A DNA stretch of 64,000 nucleotides. It comes from Prevotella heparinolytica (GTDB lineage Bacteria; Bacteroidota; Bacteroidia; Bacteroidales; Bacteroidaceae). The stretch is from assembly GCF_004342845.1 (NCBI RefSeq), contig NZ_SLXB01000018.1, positions 1-64,000 on the forward strand, in the 5' to 3' direction. Shown here one piece after another: positions 20,140 to 27,580 of the stretch; positions within the stretch are counted from its first letter, which is position 1; each line of letters starts with the position of its first letter. The translations under genes were made by a program, and so were the position numbers. The notes under the pieces were generated by a model, which was not told the DNA's origin, did not search any database, and saw nothing but the letters and a program-made list of their open reading frames with translations.

Positions 20140-20703
20140 TTATTCAGCAGCAGTTTCTTCAGCAGCAGTTTCTTCAGCAGGGGCTTCTTCGGCTGCGGGA
20201 GCCTCTTCTGCGGGTGCTTCGGCTGCGGCTTTGGCAGCTTCTTCGGCAGCTTTCTTTTCGGCCAATGCTTTGGCTTTTTCTTCGTTTATTTTCTTCTCGG
20301 CTGCCAGACGGGCTTTTGCATCAGCTTTCTTGGCTTCGTCTTCTTTTGCTTTCAGGGCAGCCAGACCGCTTTGTTTGTTGTTCTTCCAAGCTTCGAATTT
20401 AGCTTCGGCTTCGGCTTCGCCGAATGCGCCTTTAGCCACACCGCCAAGGAGGTGTTTCTTCATGTAGACGCCTTCACGGGACAGGATGTTGCGAACGGTG
20501 TCGGTGGGTTGTGCACCTTTCAGCACCCAGTCGAGTGCGCGGTCGAATTTCAAATCTACTGTGGCAGGATTGGTGTTAGGATTATAAGTACCAATCTTTT
20601 CAATAAATTTACCATCACGTGGTGCTCTTACATCTGCAATCACGATGGAGTAGAAAGCGTAGCTTTTGCGTCCATGTCTTTGCAATCTGATTTTTGTTGC
20701 CAT
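20140..20703 (-). CDS. rpsP: 30S ribosomal protein S16 with long Ala/Glu tail
   Basis: 187 aa. The first 80 residues are standard S16 ([21 protein letters not shown], then GTYNPNTNP and [15 protein letters not shown]). The remaining 100 residues are a Bacteroidota-type extension: a lysine/alanine helix, then repeats of [20 protein letters not shown] type. The DNA here is a purine-rich low-complexity repeat and may slip in length. The gene has its own strong promoter and terminator. Confidence 0.95.
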   Translation of the reverse strand: MATKIRLQRHGRKSYAFYSIVIADVRAPRDGKFIEKIGTYNPNTNPATVDLKFDRALDWVLKGAQPTDTVRNILSREGVYMKKHLLGGVAKGAFGEAEAEAKFEAWKNNKQSGLAALKAKEDEAKKADAKARLAAEKKINEEKAKALAEKKAAEEAAKAAAEAPAEEAPAAEEAPAEETAAEETAAE

Positions 20704-20762
20704 TTAATTAATAATGTTTTGGTTAATGATTTGAATTATGCTACTATCTCGTAATAGCGGCG

Positions 20763-20793
20763 CAAAGGTACGCTTTTTCTTTTGATTTGCAAA
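20763..20793 (-). promoter_or_regulatory. rpsP promoter
   Basis: On the minus strand: -33 TTTG (20790-20793), a 19-nt spacer, and -7 TACCTTTG (20763-20770). This is a textbook Bacteroides sigma-ABfr promoter 60 bp before the rpsP start. Confidence 0.85.
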
Positions 20794-20837
20794 GGTATGC
20801 CTCCGTTTTTTTCTTCGGACTGTTTTCCGGAGTATTT

Positions 20838-22340
20838 TTACAACGTCACACCCGTCTTGAAAATGGCTATTTCCTTGTACCCGTTTTTTTCGTTGTTCAC
20901 GAATTCGCCGCTTGCCACCCGGATGATGTAGTCGATGAAGTGTTCGCAGGTTTTCTCCATCGGCTCGTTTTCGACGATTACTCCGGCGTTGAAATCAATC
21001 CATCCCGGCTTGTTCTTTGCCAGTGTGGAGTTGGTGGAAATCTTCATGGTGGGCACGTAGGTTCCGAACGGTGTGCCTCGTCCGGTGGTGAACAGCACCA
21101 TGTGGCAACCGCACGAGGCGAGGGCGGTGGCGGCCACCAAATCGTTGCCCGGAGCGGACAGCAGGTTCAACCCTCTGACCTTTAAGCGTTCGCCGTACGG
21201 AAGCACTCCTTCCACGTAACTTTTTCCGCATTTCTGCGTGCATCCCAGCGCTTTGTCCTCCAGCGTGGAGATGCCTCCCGCCTTATTGCCCGGCGAAGGG
21301 TTTTCGCCTACCGGTTCGCCGTGCGATAGAAAATATTCCTTGAAGTCGTTGATAAGCTTCACGGTCTCTTCAAATAATTCTTTGGTGCGGCAGCGATTCA
21401 TCAGTATGGTTTCCGCGCCGAACATTTCGGGTACTTCCGTCAGCACGCTTGTACCGCCTTGAGCCACCAGAAAATCGGAGAACATGCCCAGTAGCGGATT
21501 GGCCGTGATGCCGGAGAACCCGTCCGACCCGCCGCACTTCAAACCCACCCGCAGCTCGCTCAACGAGATGTCTTCGCGTTGGTCCCGACAGGCTTTGGCA
21601 TAGAGTTCGCGCAGCAGCTTCATACCTTCCTCGTACTCGTCGCCCACTTTTTGGGTCACCATGAATTTTACGCGCTCCGGGTCAAAATCTCCCAAAAACT
21701 CGCGGAACACGTCCGGCTGGTTGTTCTCGCATCCTAACCCCACCACGAGCACGGCTCCCGCATTGGGGTGCAACACCATGTCGCGCAGGATTTTCTTGGT
21801 GTTTTCGTGGTCTTCGCCCAACTGCGAACAGCCGTAGTTGTGCGGATAGACCATGATTGCGTCCACTCCTTTGCCACCCGTTTCGCGGCGCAAGCCTTCG
21901 GCAAGTCGGTTGATGATGCCGTTTACGCAACCCACCGTGGGGATAATCCATAGCTCGTTTCGCACGCCCACATCGCCGTTCTTGCGTCGGTAGCCTTTGA
22001 AAGTCAGGTGCTTCTTCGGGATGTCCAAATCCGCATTTACGGGTCGGTAGGTATATTCCAGCAGTCCGGCGAGATTGGTCTTGATGTTGTGCTCGTTCAT
22101 CCAGTCGCCCTTTCTTTGCGCTTTCGTCGCATGTCCTATGGGATAACCGTATTTGATGATGTCTTCGCCTGCTGCAAAATCTTTCAATGCAAATTTGTGT
22201 CCGGCAGGAATGTCTTCGTTCAGTGCGATTGTCATACCGTCCACGGTGATTGCTTCGCCTGACGACAGGGCAGAGATGGCTACCGCCACATTGTCGGCCG
22301 GGTTGATTTTCAAGTACTTTGTTTCCAACATGTCAGTCAT
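20838..22340 (-). CDS. uxaA: altronate dehydratase
   Basis: 500 aa. Dehydrates altronate to 2-keto-3-deoxygluconate (KDG). The N-terminal SAF domain (about 10-90) and the large C-terminal GD_AH domain are both present: GVRNELWIIPTVGCVN, GLGCENNQPD, LKCGGSDGFSGITANP and TQKCGKSYVEGVLPYGERL. The downstream KDG kinase and aldolase genes lie across the divergent promoter region, completing the galacturonate/glucuronate route. The 108-bp gap to the LacI-type regulator on the same strand makes co-transcription possible. Mannonate or galactarate dehydratase activity is less likely given length and motifs. Confidence 0.9.
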   Translation of the reverse strand: MTDMLETKYLKINPADNVAVAISALSSGEAITVDGMTIALNEDIPAGHKFALKDFAAGEDIIKYGYPIGHATKAQRKGDWMNEHNIKTNLAGLLEYTYRPVNADLDIPKKHLTFKGYRRKNGDVGVRNELWIIPTVGCVNGIINRLAEGLRRETGGKGVDAIMVYPHNYGCSQLGEDHENTKKILRDMVLHPNAGAVLVVGLGCENNQPDVFREFLGDFDPERVKFMVTQKVGDEYEEGMKLLRELYAKACRDQREDISLSELRVGLKCGGSDGFSGITANPLLGMFSDFLVAQGGTSVLTEVPEMFGAETILMNRCRTKELFEETVKLINDFKEYFLSHGEPVGENPSPGNKAGGISTLEDKALGCTQKCGKSYVEGVLPYGERLKVRGLNLLSAPGNDLVAATALASCGCHMVLFTTGRGTPFGTYVPTMKISTNSTLAKNKPGWIDFNAGVIVENEPMEKTCEHFIDYIIRVASGEFVNNEKNGYKEIAIFKTGVTL

Positions 22341-22448
22341 TTTCTTTTTTTGCGTTTCACCACTTACAACGTGCCGTTTGTCTGTGTGCTGTGCATCCGT
22401 TTTTTATTCGTGCGGCCGAATCGTACGTTGTCGGTTTGTAAATTCGGT

Positions 22449-23504
22449 TTATTTGTTATAGTAAAATTCGATATTCTCTTTGGTCAGCAGGTCGATGGGC
22501 ATGAAGTGCTCTCTTGCAATTTCTTTTTTCAGGATGAGATGCTCGCACAGCGCCCTGATGCCGTCGAACCCTTGCAGCGTGGGCTGCTGTGCAATGAGGA
22601 AGAAGATGCTTCCCTGCTTCAGGCAGTCTACATTGCGTTGCAGCAAGTCATAACCCATGAGGTTGAAGTCCTGCTTGTGTTTCTTCAGCAGATATTCGCC
22701 GATGATGTAGGCTTTGGAGTTGAAAGTGATTCCGTTCTTCACGGTGGGATGCTTCACGAAAAACTCGTCCAGCATCTGCGTATCCTCGCTGTCGCGTTTG
22801 GCGTGCAGGTCCAGCTCCCGGATGCGGCAGGCGGGATGATGTTTCTGCATGTACTCTCTGAATCCTATCTCGCGGCGTTCCTGTTGGTTAGACCCCACGA
22901 TACCTTCGTTGATCTTGCGGAAAATGACCACCTCCCCCGCATCTTCGCCGGCCAATAGCATCAGCATGCGGGCTGCGAAATAGCCGCTTTGGTGCGAGTC
23001 TTGCCCGAAGAAAGAGAGGGCTGGCTCTTCCTTGATATTGGAGTCTATATATATATAAGGTATACCTTGCAGGTTCAAATCCTCGGTGAAGGGCTTTGTA
23101 TATTGCGGAATGGTGGGGGCAAACATCACACCGTCCGGTTTCTGTTCCATGATTCGTCCCGATGCTTCTGCAAACGAATGATAGTCATACGGGTCGTAGT
23201 AGGATATCTGCACGGCAACGTTGAAGTCCGAATAAGTCTCCACCGCATTGTATATTCCGGTTTCCACATCCGTCCAGTACTCTCCTTTTTCGTGCTGTGG
23301 CAGCAGGCAGGCGAAGGCATACTTCTTGTTCGAGGCCAATGCGCTGGCATACATGTTGGGCTGATAATCCTGCTGCTTCAATATTTCCTCCACCCGTTTG
23401 CGGCTGGCTTCGGAAACGCCGCTACGCCCGTGAATCACACGGTCTACGGTTCCCACCGATACGTCCGCCAGTTTGGCTATATCTTTTATTCTGATTCTTT
23501 CCAT
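22449..23504 (-). CDS. LacI-family transcriptional regulator
   Basis: 351 aa from ATG 23504 (MERIRIKDIAKLADVSVGTV); the longer frame from 23606 adds an unlikely leader. Residues 4-50 are the LacI helix-turn-helix and hinge helix; the rest is a periplasmic-binding-protein-type sugar sensor (PQYTKPFTEDL, YIYIDSNIKEEPALSFFGQD). It probably controls uxaA and kdgK-kdgA in response to a uronate-derived ligand. Two look-alike palindromes at 23539-23554 and 23621-23634 are its best operator candidates. Confidence 0.88.
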   Translation of the reverse strand: MERIRIKDIAKLADVSVGTVDRVIHGRSGVSEASRKRVEEILKQQDYQPNMYASALASNKKYAFACLLPQHEKGEYWTDVETGIYNAVETYSDFNVAVQISYYDPYDYHSFAEASGRIMEQKPDGVMFAPTIPQYTKPFTEDLNLQGIPYIYIDSNIKEEPALSFFGQDSHQSGYFAARMLMLLAGEDAGEVVIFRKINEGIVGSNQQERREIGFREYMQKHHPACRIRELDLHAKRDSEDTQMLDEFFVKHPTVKNGITFNSKAYIIGEYLLKKHKQDFNLMGYDLLQRNVDCLKQGSIFFLIAQQPTLQGFDGIRALCEHLILKKEIAREHFMPIDLLTKENIEFYYNK

Positions 23505-23538
23505 CTGTTTCCTCGTTTTCTGTTTGATGGTTTGGTAT

Positions 23539-23554
23539 TTGTGTCCGCGCACAA
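23539..23554. promoter_or_regulatory. candidate LacI-type operator, site 1
   Basis: TTGTGTCCGCGCACAA has symmetric ends TTGTG/CACAA and lies 35 bp before the regulator's start codon. It matches site 2 (23621-23634) at 11 of 14 positions (TTGTGYYCGCRCAC). Binding by the adjacent regulator is inferred. Confidence 0.5.
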
Positions 23555-23594
23555 TAATAATTTTGATATTTTGGAGACAAATATATGATAATTT

Positions 23595-23623
23595 TTTGTA
23601 TTTCAAAAATTGTTGTATCTTTG
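23595..23623 (+). promoter_or_regulatory. kdgK promoter
   Basis: TTTG (23595-23598), a 17-nt spacer, then TATCTTTG (23616-23623), a good -7 match. The transcript would start near 23630, inside the candidate operator, with a leader of about 140 nt before kdgK. Confidence 0.6.
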
Positions 23624-23648
23624 TGCTCGCACACGAAAGGCGTGTGCG
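23621..23648. promoter_or_regulatory. candidate LacI-type operator, site 2, with inverted repeat
   Basis: TTGTGCTCGCACAC (23621-23634) contains TGTGC-NN-GCACA and overlaps the end of the -7 element, a position that would block transcription. In addition CGCACACG (23628-23635) and CGTGTGCG (23641-23648) form a perfect 8-bp inverted repeat around a 5-nt loop. Confidence 0.55.
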
Positions 23649-23770
23649 GCAAGTCTTACTCTTGGTTTATTCTTCATGTTTACAGTAGTTTAAGGCATTA
23701 TATGGCTTTGGAATGATAATTTGAAAGGAAATGAAATAAATTCATATTAAAATAAAAACATAAAAAGATT

Positions 23771-24796
23771 ATGGGAAAGAAAGTAGTTACATTGGGTGAA
23801 ATCATGTTGAGACTGTCTACTCCGGGCAACACCCGTTTCGTGCAGTCCGATTCTTTTGATGTGGTATATGGCGGAGGTGAGGCCAACGTGGCTGTCAGTT
23901 GTGCCAACTACGGACATGACGCTTATTTTGTAACCAAGTTGCCGAAACATGAAATCGGTCAGTCGGCCGTGAATGCGTTGCGCAAGTATGGCGTGAAGAC
24001 GGACTTCATTGCACGCGGCGGCGACCGTGTGGGCATCTATTATCTTGAAACCGGAGCTTCCATGCGTCCCAGCAAGGTGATATACGACCGTGCCCACTCT
24101 GCCATTGCCGAAGCCGAGGCGACGGATTTTGATTTCGACGCCATCATGGAAGGCGCCGACTGGTTTCACTGGTCGGGCATCACACCCGCCATTTCCGACA
24201 AAGCAGCCGAACTGACCCGTTTGGCTTGCGAAGCCGCCAAGCGCCACGGTGTCACGGTTTCTGTCGACCTCAATTTCCGCAAAAAACTCTGGACGAAAGA
24301 AAAGGCTCAATCCATCATGAGACCCCTGATGCGATATGTAGACGTTTGCATCGGTAATGAAGAAGATGCCGAACTCTGCCTCGGTTTCAAGCCCGATGCC
24401 GATGTAGAGGGTGGAAAGACGGACGCCGAAGGCTATAAAGGCATCTTCAAGGCGATGGCCAAGGAGTTTGGTTTCAAGTATGTCATCTCCACCTTGCGTG
24501 AGTCGTTCTCGGCCACACACAACGGTTGGAAAGCAATGATATATAATGGCGAAGAATTTTATGAATCGAAACGGTATGATATCGACCCCATTATCGACCG
24601 TGTGGGCGGCGGCGACTCTTTCTCCGGCGGAATCATCCACGGGCTGCTGACGAAGTCCAATCAGGGTGAGGCCCTCGAATTTGCTGTGGCCGCTTCGGCC
24701 TTGAAGCATACCATCAACGGAGACTTCAACCTTGTTTCCGTAGAGGAGGTAGAGGCGTTGGCCGGTGGCGATGCAAGCGGGCGCGTACAGAGATAA
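23771..24796 (+). CDS. kdgK: 2-keto-3-deoxygluconate kinase (PfkB family)
   Basis: 341 aa. Phosphorylates KDG to KDPG in the cytoplasm. PfkB signatures: the N-terminal GEIMLRLSTPGNTRFVQ and YGGGEANVAVSCANYG, and the C-terminal RVGGGDSFSGGIIHGLL, whose Asp is the catalytic base. The next gene, KDPG aldolase, uses the product. The start ATG at 23771 follows an AT-rich leader. Confidence 0.92.
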   Translation: MGKKVVTLGEIMLRLSTPGNTRFVQSDSFDVVYGGGEANVAVSCANYGHDAYFVTKLPKHEIGQSAVNALRKYGVKTDFIARGGDRVGIYYLETGASMRPSKVIYDRAHSAIAEAEATDFDFDAIMEGADWFHWSGITPAISDKAAELTRLACEAAKRHGVTVSVDLNFRKKLWTKEKAQSIMRPLMRYVDVCIGNEEDAELCLGFKPDADVEGGKTDAEGYKGIFKAMAKEFGFKYVISTLRESFSATHNGWKAMIYNGEEFYESKRYDIDPIIDRVGGGDSFSGGIIHGLLTKSNQGEALEFAVAASALKHTINGDFNLVSVEEVEALAGGDASGRVQR

Positions 24797-24944
24797 AATG
24801 CCGGCAGTCAGACAGTTTGCTGTTTGATTGCCGGGAAAATCGTCACTCGGAAATCAAGCACACAGTAAAAAGTTTGAAGAACGCATACCCCGAACATTTA
24901 AAATATAGAAAGTTGTAAATTCGTCAAATAGTAAATAAAGTAAG

Positions 24945-25613
24945 ATGGCAAAATTTGATAAAATAGCAGTGTTGAATAAAATCGACTCTACCGGAATGGT
25001 ACCCGTTTTCTATCATAAAGACGCGGAAGTTGCAAAGAAAGTGGTGAAGGCTTGCTACGATGGCGGCGTTCGTGCTTTCGAGTTCACCAATCGCGGCGAT
25101 TTTGCTCACGAAGTCTTTGCAGAAGTTGTGAAGTTCGCGGCAAAAGAGTGTCCCGAAATGGCCATGGGGGTAGGTTCCATTGTCGATCCGGCAACGGCAG
25201 CCTTGTATTTGCAGTTAGGAGCATGCTTCGTTGTAGGCCCGTTGTTCAATCCGGAGATAGCCAAGGTTTGCAACCGTCGTCTGGTGGCCTACACTCCGGG
25301 ATGTGGCAGCGTATCCGAAGTGGGTTTTGCTCAAGAAGCGGGCTGCGACCTTTGCAAGGTCTTTCCCGGCGATGTGCTCGGCGCCAAACTGGTGAAAGGT
25401 CTGCTGGCCCCGATGCCGTGGAGCAAACTGATGGTGACCGGCGGTGTAGAGCCCACACAGGAAAACCTCACTTCATGGGTGAAGGCCGGCGTGTTCTGTG
25501 TAGGTATGGGCTCTAAACTCTTCCCGAACGATAAGGTGGCTGCCGAAGACTGGGCCTACGTCACAGACAAATGCAAGGAAGCGTTGGGATATATTGCGGA
25601 AGCAAGAAAATAA
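24945..25613 (+). CDS. kdgA: KDPG / 4-hydroxy-2-oxoglutarate aldolase
   Basis: 222 aa class I aldolase splitting KDPG into pyruvate and glyceraldehyde-3-phosphate. The Schiff-base lysine is Lys138 in DLCKVFPGD; Glu46 in FEFTNR is the acid-base residue; [11 protein letters not shown] and TGGVEPT are phosphate-binding loops. It lies 148 bp after kdgK with no terminator between, and a strong terminator follows it. Confidence 0.93.
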   Translation: MAKFDKIAVLNKIDSTGMVPVFYHKDAEVAKKVVKACYDGGVRAFEFTNRGDFAHEVFAEVVKFAAKECPEMAMGVGSIVDPATAALYLQLGACFVVGPLFNPEIAKVCNRRLVAYTPGCGSVSEVGFAQEAGCDLCKVFPGDVLGAKLVKGLLAPMPWSKLMVTGGVEPTQENLTSWVKAGVFCVGMGSKLFPNDKVAAEDWAYVTDKCKEALGYIAEARK

Positions 25614-25674
25614 TCCGGAGATGCGAAATCTTCGGGATTAGATGAGAAATCATTTTGTTTAAAGGTGTTTAAAG

Positions 25675-25723
25675 GAGACAACCATCGAGGTGCTTCGGCA
25701 TTGCGGTGGTTCGTCTTTTTTTT
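25675..25723 (+). terminator. terminator after kdgA
   Basis: AGACAACCATCG (25676-25687) pairs with CGGTGGTTCGTCT over an inner stem capped by TTCG, followed by eight T residues. It closes the kdgK-kdgA transcript. Confidence 0.85.
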
Positions 25724-25831
25724 GGGGGGTGAGAGGAAGTATTATTCAAGCCGGAAATGTTTATAAGTGTAAACCGTACTCCTCATGCGTAAAACAATGT
25801 TATAAAAAGGGCGGAAAATACACTTGTTGTT

Positions 25832-25860
25832 TTTGCACACGAAAAATAATCTTACTTTTG
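25832..25860 (+). promoter_or_regulatory. putative promoter of the first EPS segment
   Basis: TTTG (25832-25835), a 17-nt spacer, then TACTTTTG (25853-25860), an exact TAnnTTTG match. If used, it gives a leader of more than 500 nt before the first glycosyltransferase. Confidence 0.5.
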
Positions 25861-26382
25861 CAATGCGGTTGAGAAACTGTATTTGGATTTGAAGAAAAAG
25901 CCTGTTGAGGTTTCATTCGGCATTCAATGCTCCAAAGAGGGGTGCTGATAAGAAAAAATGGATAGGCTTTTTAGAATAAGATAAGTTTTTGTAATAGGTA
26001 AAAAGATTTGTAGATATTTTCCTTTCATAAGGAATGTTTTTAAGTTTGTGACAAACGAGTTTTGGTTTTGTAATAGGTTGATTAGTTAAGGTAAAAAGAT
26101 AGTGACTTTTGTTTTTTTAATAGGTTGATTAGTTTGTTTTTTAGGTAGAAAGAAAGATTGATTTTAGGTAACAATTTTTTTGATGCAATTAAAAAAGAAA
26201 AGCCTTTAAGGCTTTTCTTACAGTGGCGAGGGATTCGTGAGAATTTTCTCGTTTTTTTTATTATATAGATGAAGTTTTTTTTGATTGTTTGAGTAGTATT
26301 TACGTTCTTTTCCCTATATTTGTTTCTTGATATATGGGCAAGGAGCCTTAATCTCCTCTAAAAAGTTTAACTGGTATATAAA
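25861..26382 (+). other. long AT-rich leader with direct repeats and a hairpin
   Basis: No gene is visible. The motif TAATAGGT recurs three times (about 25992, 26072, 26131), twice as TAATAGGTTGATTAGTT. A perfect palindrome (AAGAAAAGCC at 26195-26204 with GGCTTTTCTT at 26210-26219, loop TTTAA) is followed by a T-run only on the minus strand, so it is a better terminator for minus-strand RNA. The layout recalls the long leaders of Bacteroides polysaccharide operons, but no UpxY-type antiterminator gene is present. Confidence 0.5.
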
Positions 26383-27555
26383 TTGACTTACATTCTGCAT
26401 ACAATAGATTGGCTTCTATACATAGTTTTTGGAATAAACATATTGTATTTATTAGTCTACAGCGTGGCTTCTTGCCGTCGCCCCCTTCCTTTATCTTCCA
26501 AAGCATCGCTACGGAAACGTTTTGCCATCCTCATTCCCGCTTATCGCGAAGACGCTGTGATACACGATTGTGTTCATTCCTGCCTGGAGCAAGACTATCC
26601 CCTTGAGAGTTACGATATCGTGGTTATTTCCGACCGCATGCAGCCCGAAACCAATGCCTCTCTCGCTTCGATGCCCATTCGTTTGGTTGAAGTCGATTTC
26701 GAGCATAGCACCAAGTCCAAGGCCTTGAATGCCGGTATGGCTGCCATTGGCAATGAATATGACATTGCCCTTGTGCTCGATGCCGACAATGTAATCCCTT
26801 ACAACTATTTGAGCGACATCAACGATTTTTTCGCCCAACCGGGTGTGGAAGTGGTGCAGACCCACCGTGTCGCCAAGAACTTGAATAGCGACATGGCTTT
26901 TTTGGATGCTATCAGTGAAGAGATAAATAACTCCATCTTCCGTCTCGGACACGTCAATTTGGGGCTCTCTGCTGCTCTGATAGGGTCGGGCATGGCTTTC
27001 CGTTACGACTTATTTTGCGACACCATGACCCGAATTAAGGCGGTGGGTGGCTTTGACCGTGAACTGGAGCTGACTTTGCTCTATGGTGGCAAGCGTTTTC
27101 ACTATTTGCCCGATACGTTTGTGTTCGACGAAAAGATTCAGAACGTTGACGACTTTTCTCGCCAGCGTCGCCGTTGGCTTTCGGCCCAATGGTATTATTG
27201 TCGGAAATTTTCCGGTCATCTGGGCAGGGCCATCATCGACCGTAACTGGGACTTTTGCGATAAATTCTTCCAACAGCTTTCCATCCCCCGCTTATTGTTG
27301 TTGGGCTTCACATTTCTTTTGTCCCTACTTGTCACTTTTTTCTGCTGGCAATGGGGGATGAAGTGGTGGCTGCTGTTGACGTTGCTGTTTGTGGCATTGA
27401 TGCTGGCCGTTCCCCGCAGGCTGTGTACCAGTCGTTTGGCCATGGCTCTTCAGAAACTACCCCACACCTTTTGGTTGATGGCGGGCAATCTCTTCAAACT
27501 ACGTGGGGCCAACAAAAATTTTATCCATACCAAGCATGGCATGACGGGGAAATAG
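26383..27555 (+). CDS. membrane-anchored family 2 glycosyltransferase
   Basis: 390 aa from TTG 26383, the only reasonable start (stop at 26368; no ATG before the N-terminal membrane helix). One N-terminal membrane segment, a GT2 catalytic domain with ILIPAYREDAVI and the DxD motif LVLDADNVI, a QRRRW-type acceptor motif (SRQRRRWLSAQW), and two or three C-terminal membrane segments: the plan of processive or inner-membrane GT2 enzymes. It resembles the GT2 at 48202-49428 in the second EPS segment (NNSIFRLGH against NNNLFRKAH; LSAALIGSGMAF against FSSALIGSAMAF), so the two are paralogues. Sugar specificity unknown. Confidence 0.85.
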   Translation: MTYILHTIDWLLYIVFGINILYLLVYSVASCRRPLPLSSKASLRKRFAILIPAYREDAVIHDCVHSCLEQDYPLESYDIVVISDRMQPETNASLASMPIRLVEVDFEHSTKSKALNAGMAAIGNEYDIALVLDADNVIPYNYLSDINDFFAQPGVEVVQTHRVAKNLNSDMAFLDAISEEINNSIFRLGHVNLGLSAALIGSGMAFRYDLFCDTMTRIKAVGGFDRELELTLLYGGKRFHYLPDTFVFDEKIQNVDDFSRQRRRWLSAQWYYCRKFSGHLGRAIIDRNWDFCDKFFQQLSIPRLLLLGFTFLLSLLVTFFCWQWGMKWWLLLTLLFVALMLAVPRRLCTSRLAMALQKLPHTFWLMAGNLFKLRGANKNFIHTKHGMTGK

Positions 27556-27580
27556 AGACCGAATTTGTATATTGAGAATC

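Noticed and set aside
20133-20402. Plus-strand ORF of Leu/Arg repeats opposite the rpsP tail
   Set aside because: Antisense of the Ala/Glu-coding repeat.
25690-25872. 60-aa ORF between kdgA and the EPS segment
   Set aside because: It starts inside the kdgA terminator, is Cys/Lys-rich without known features and runs through the candidate promoter.
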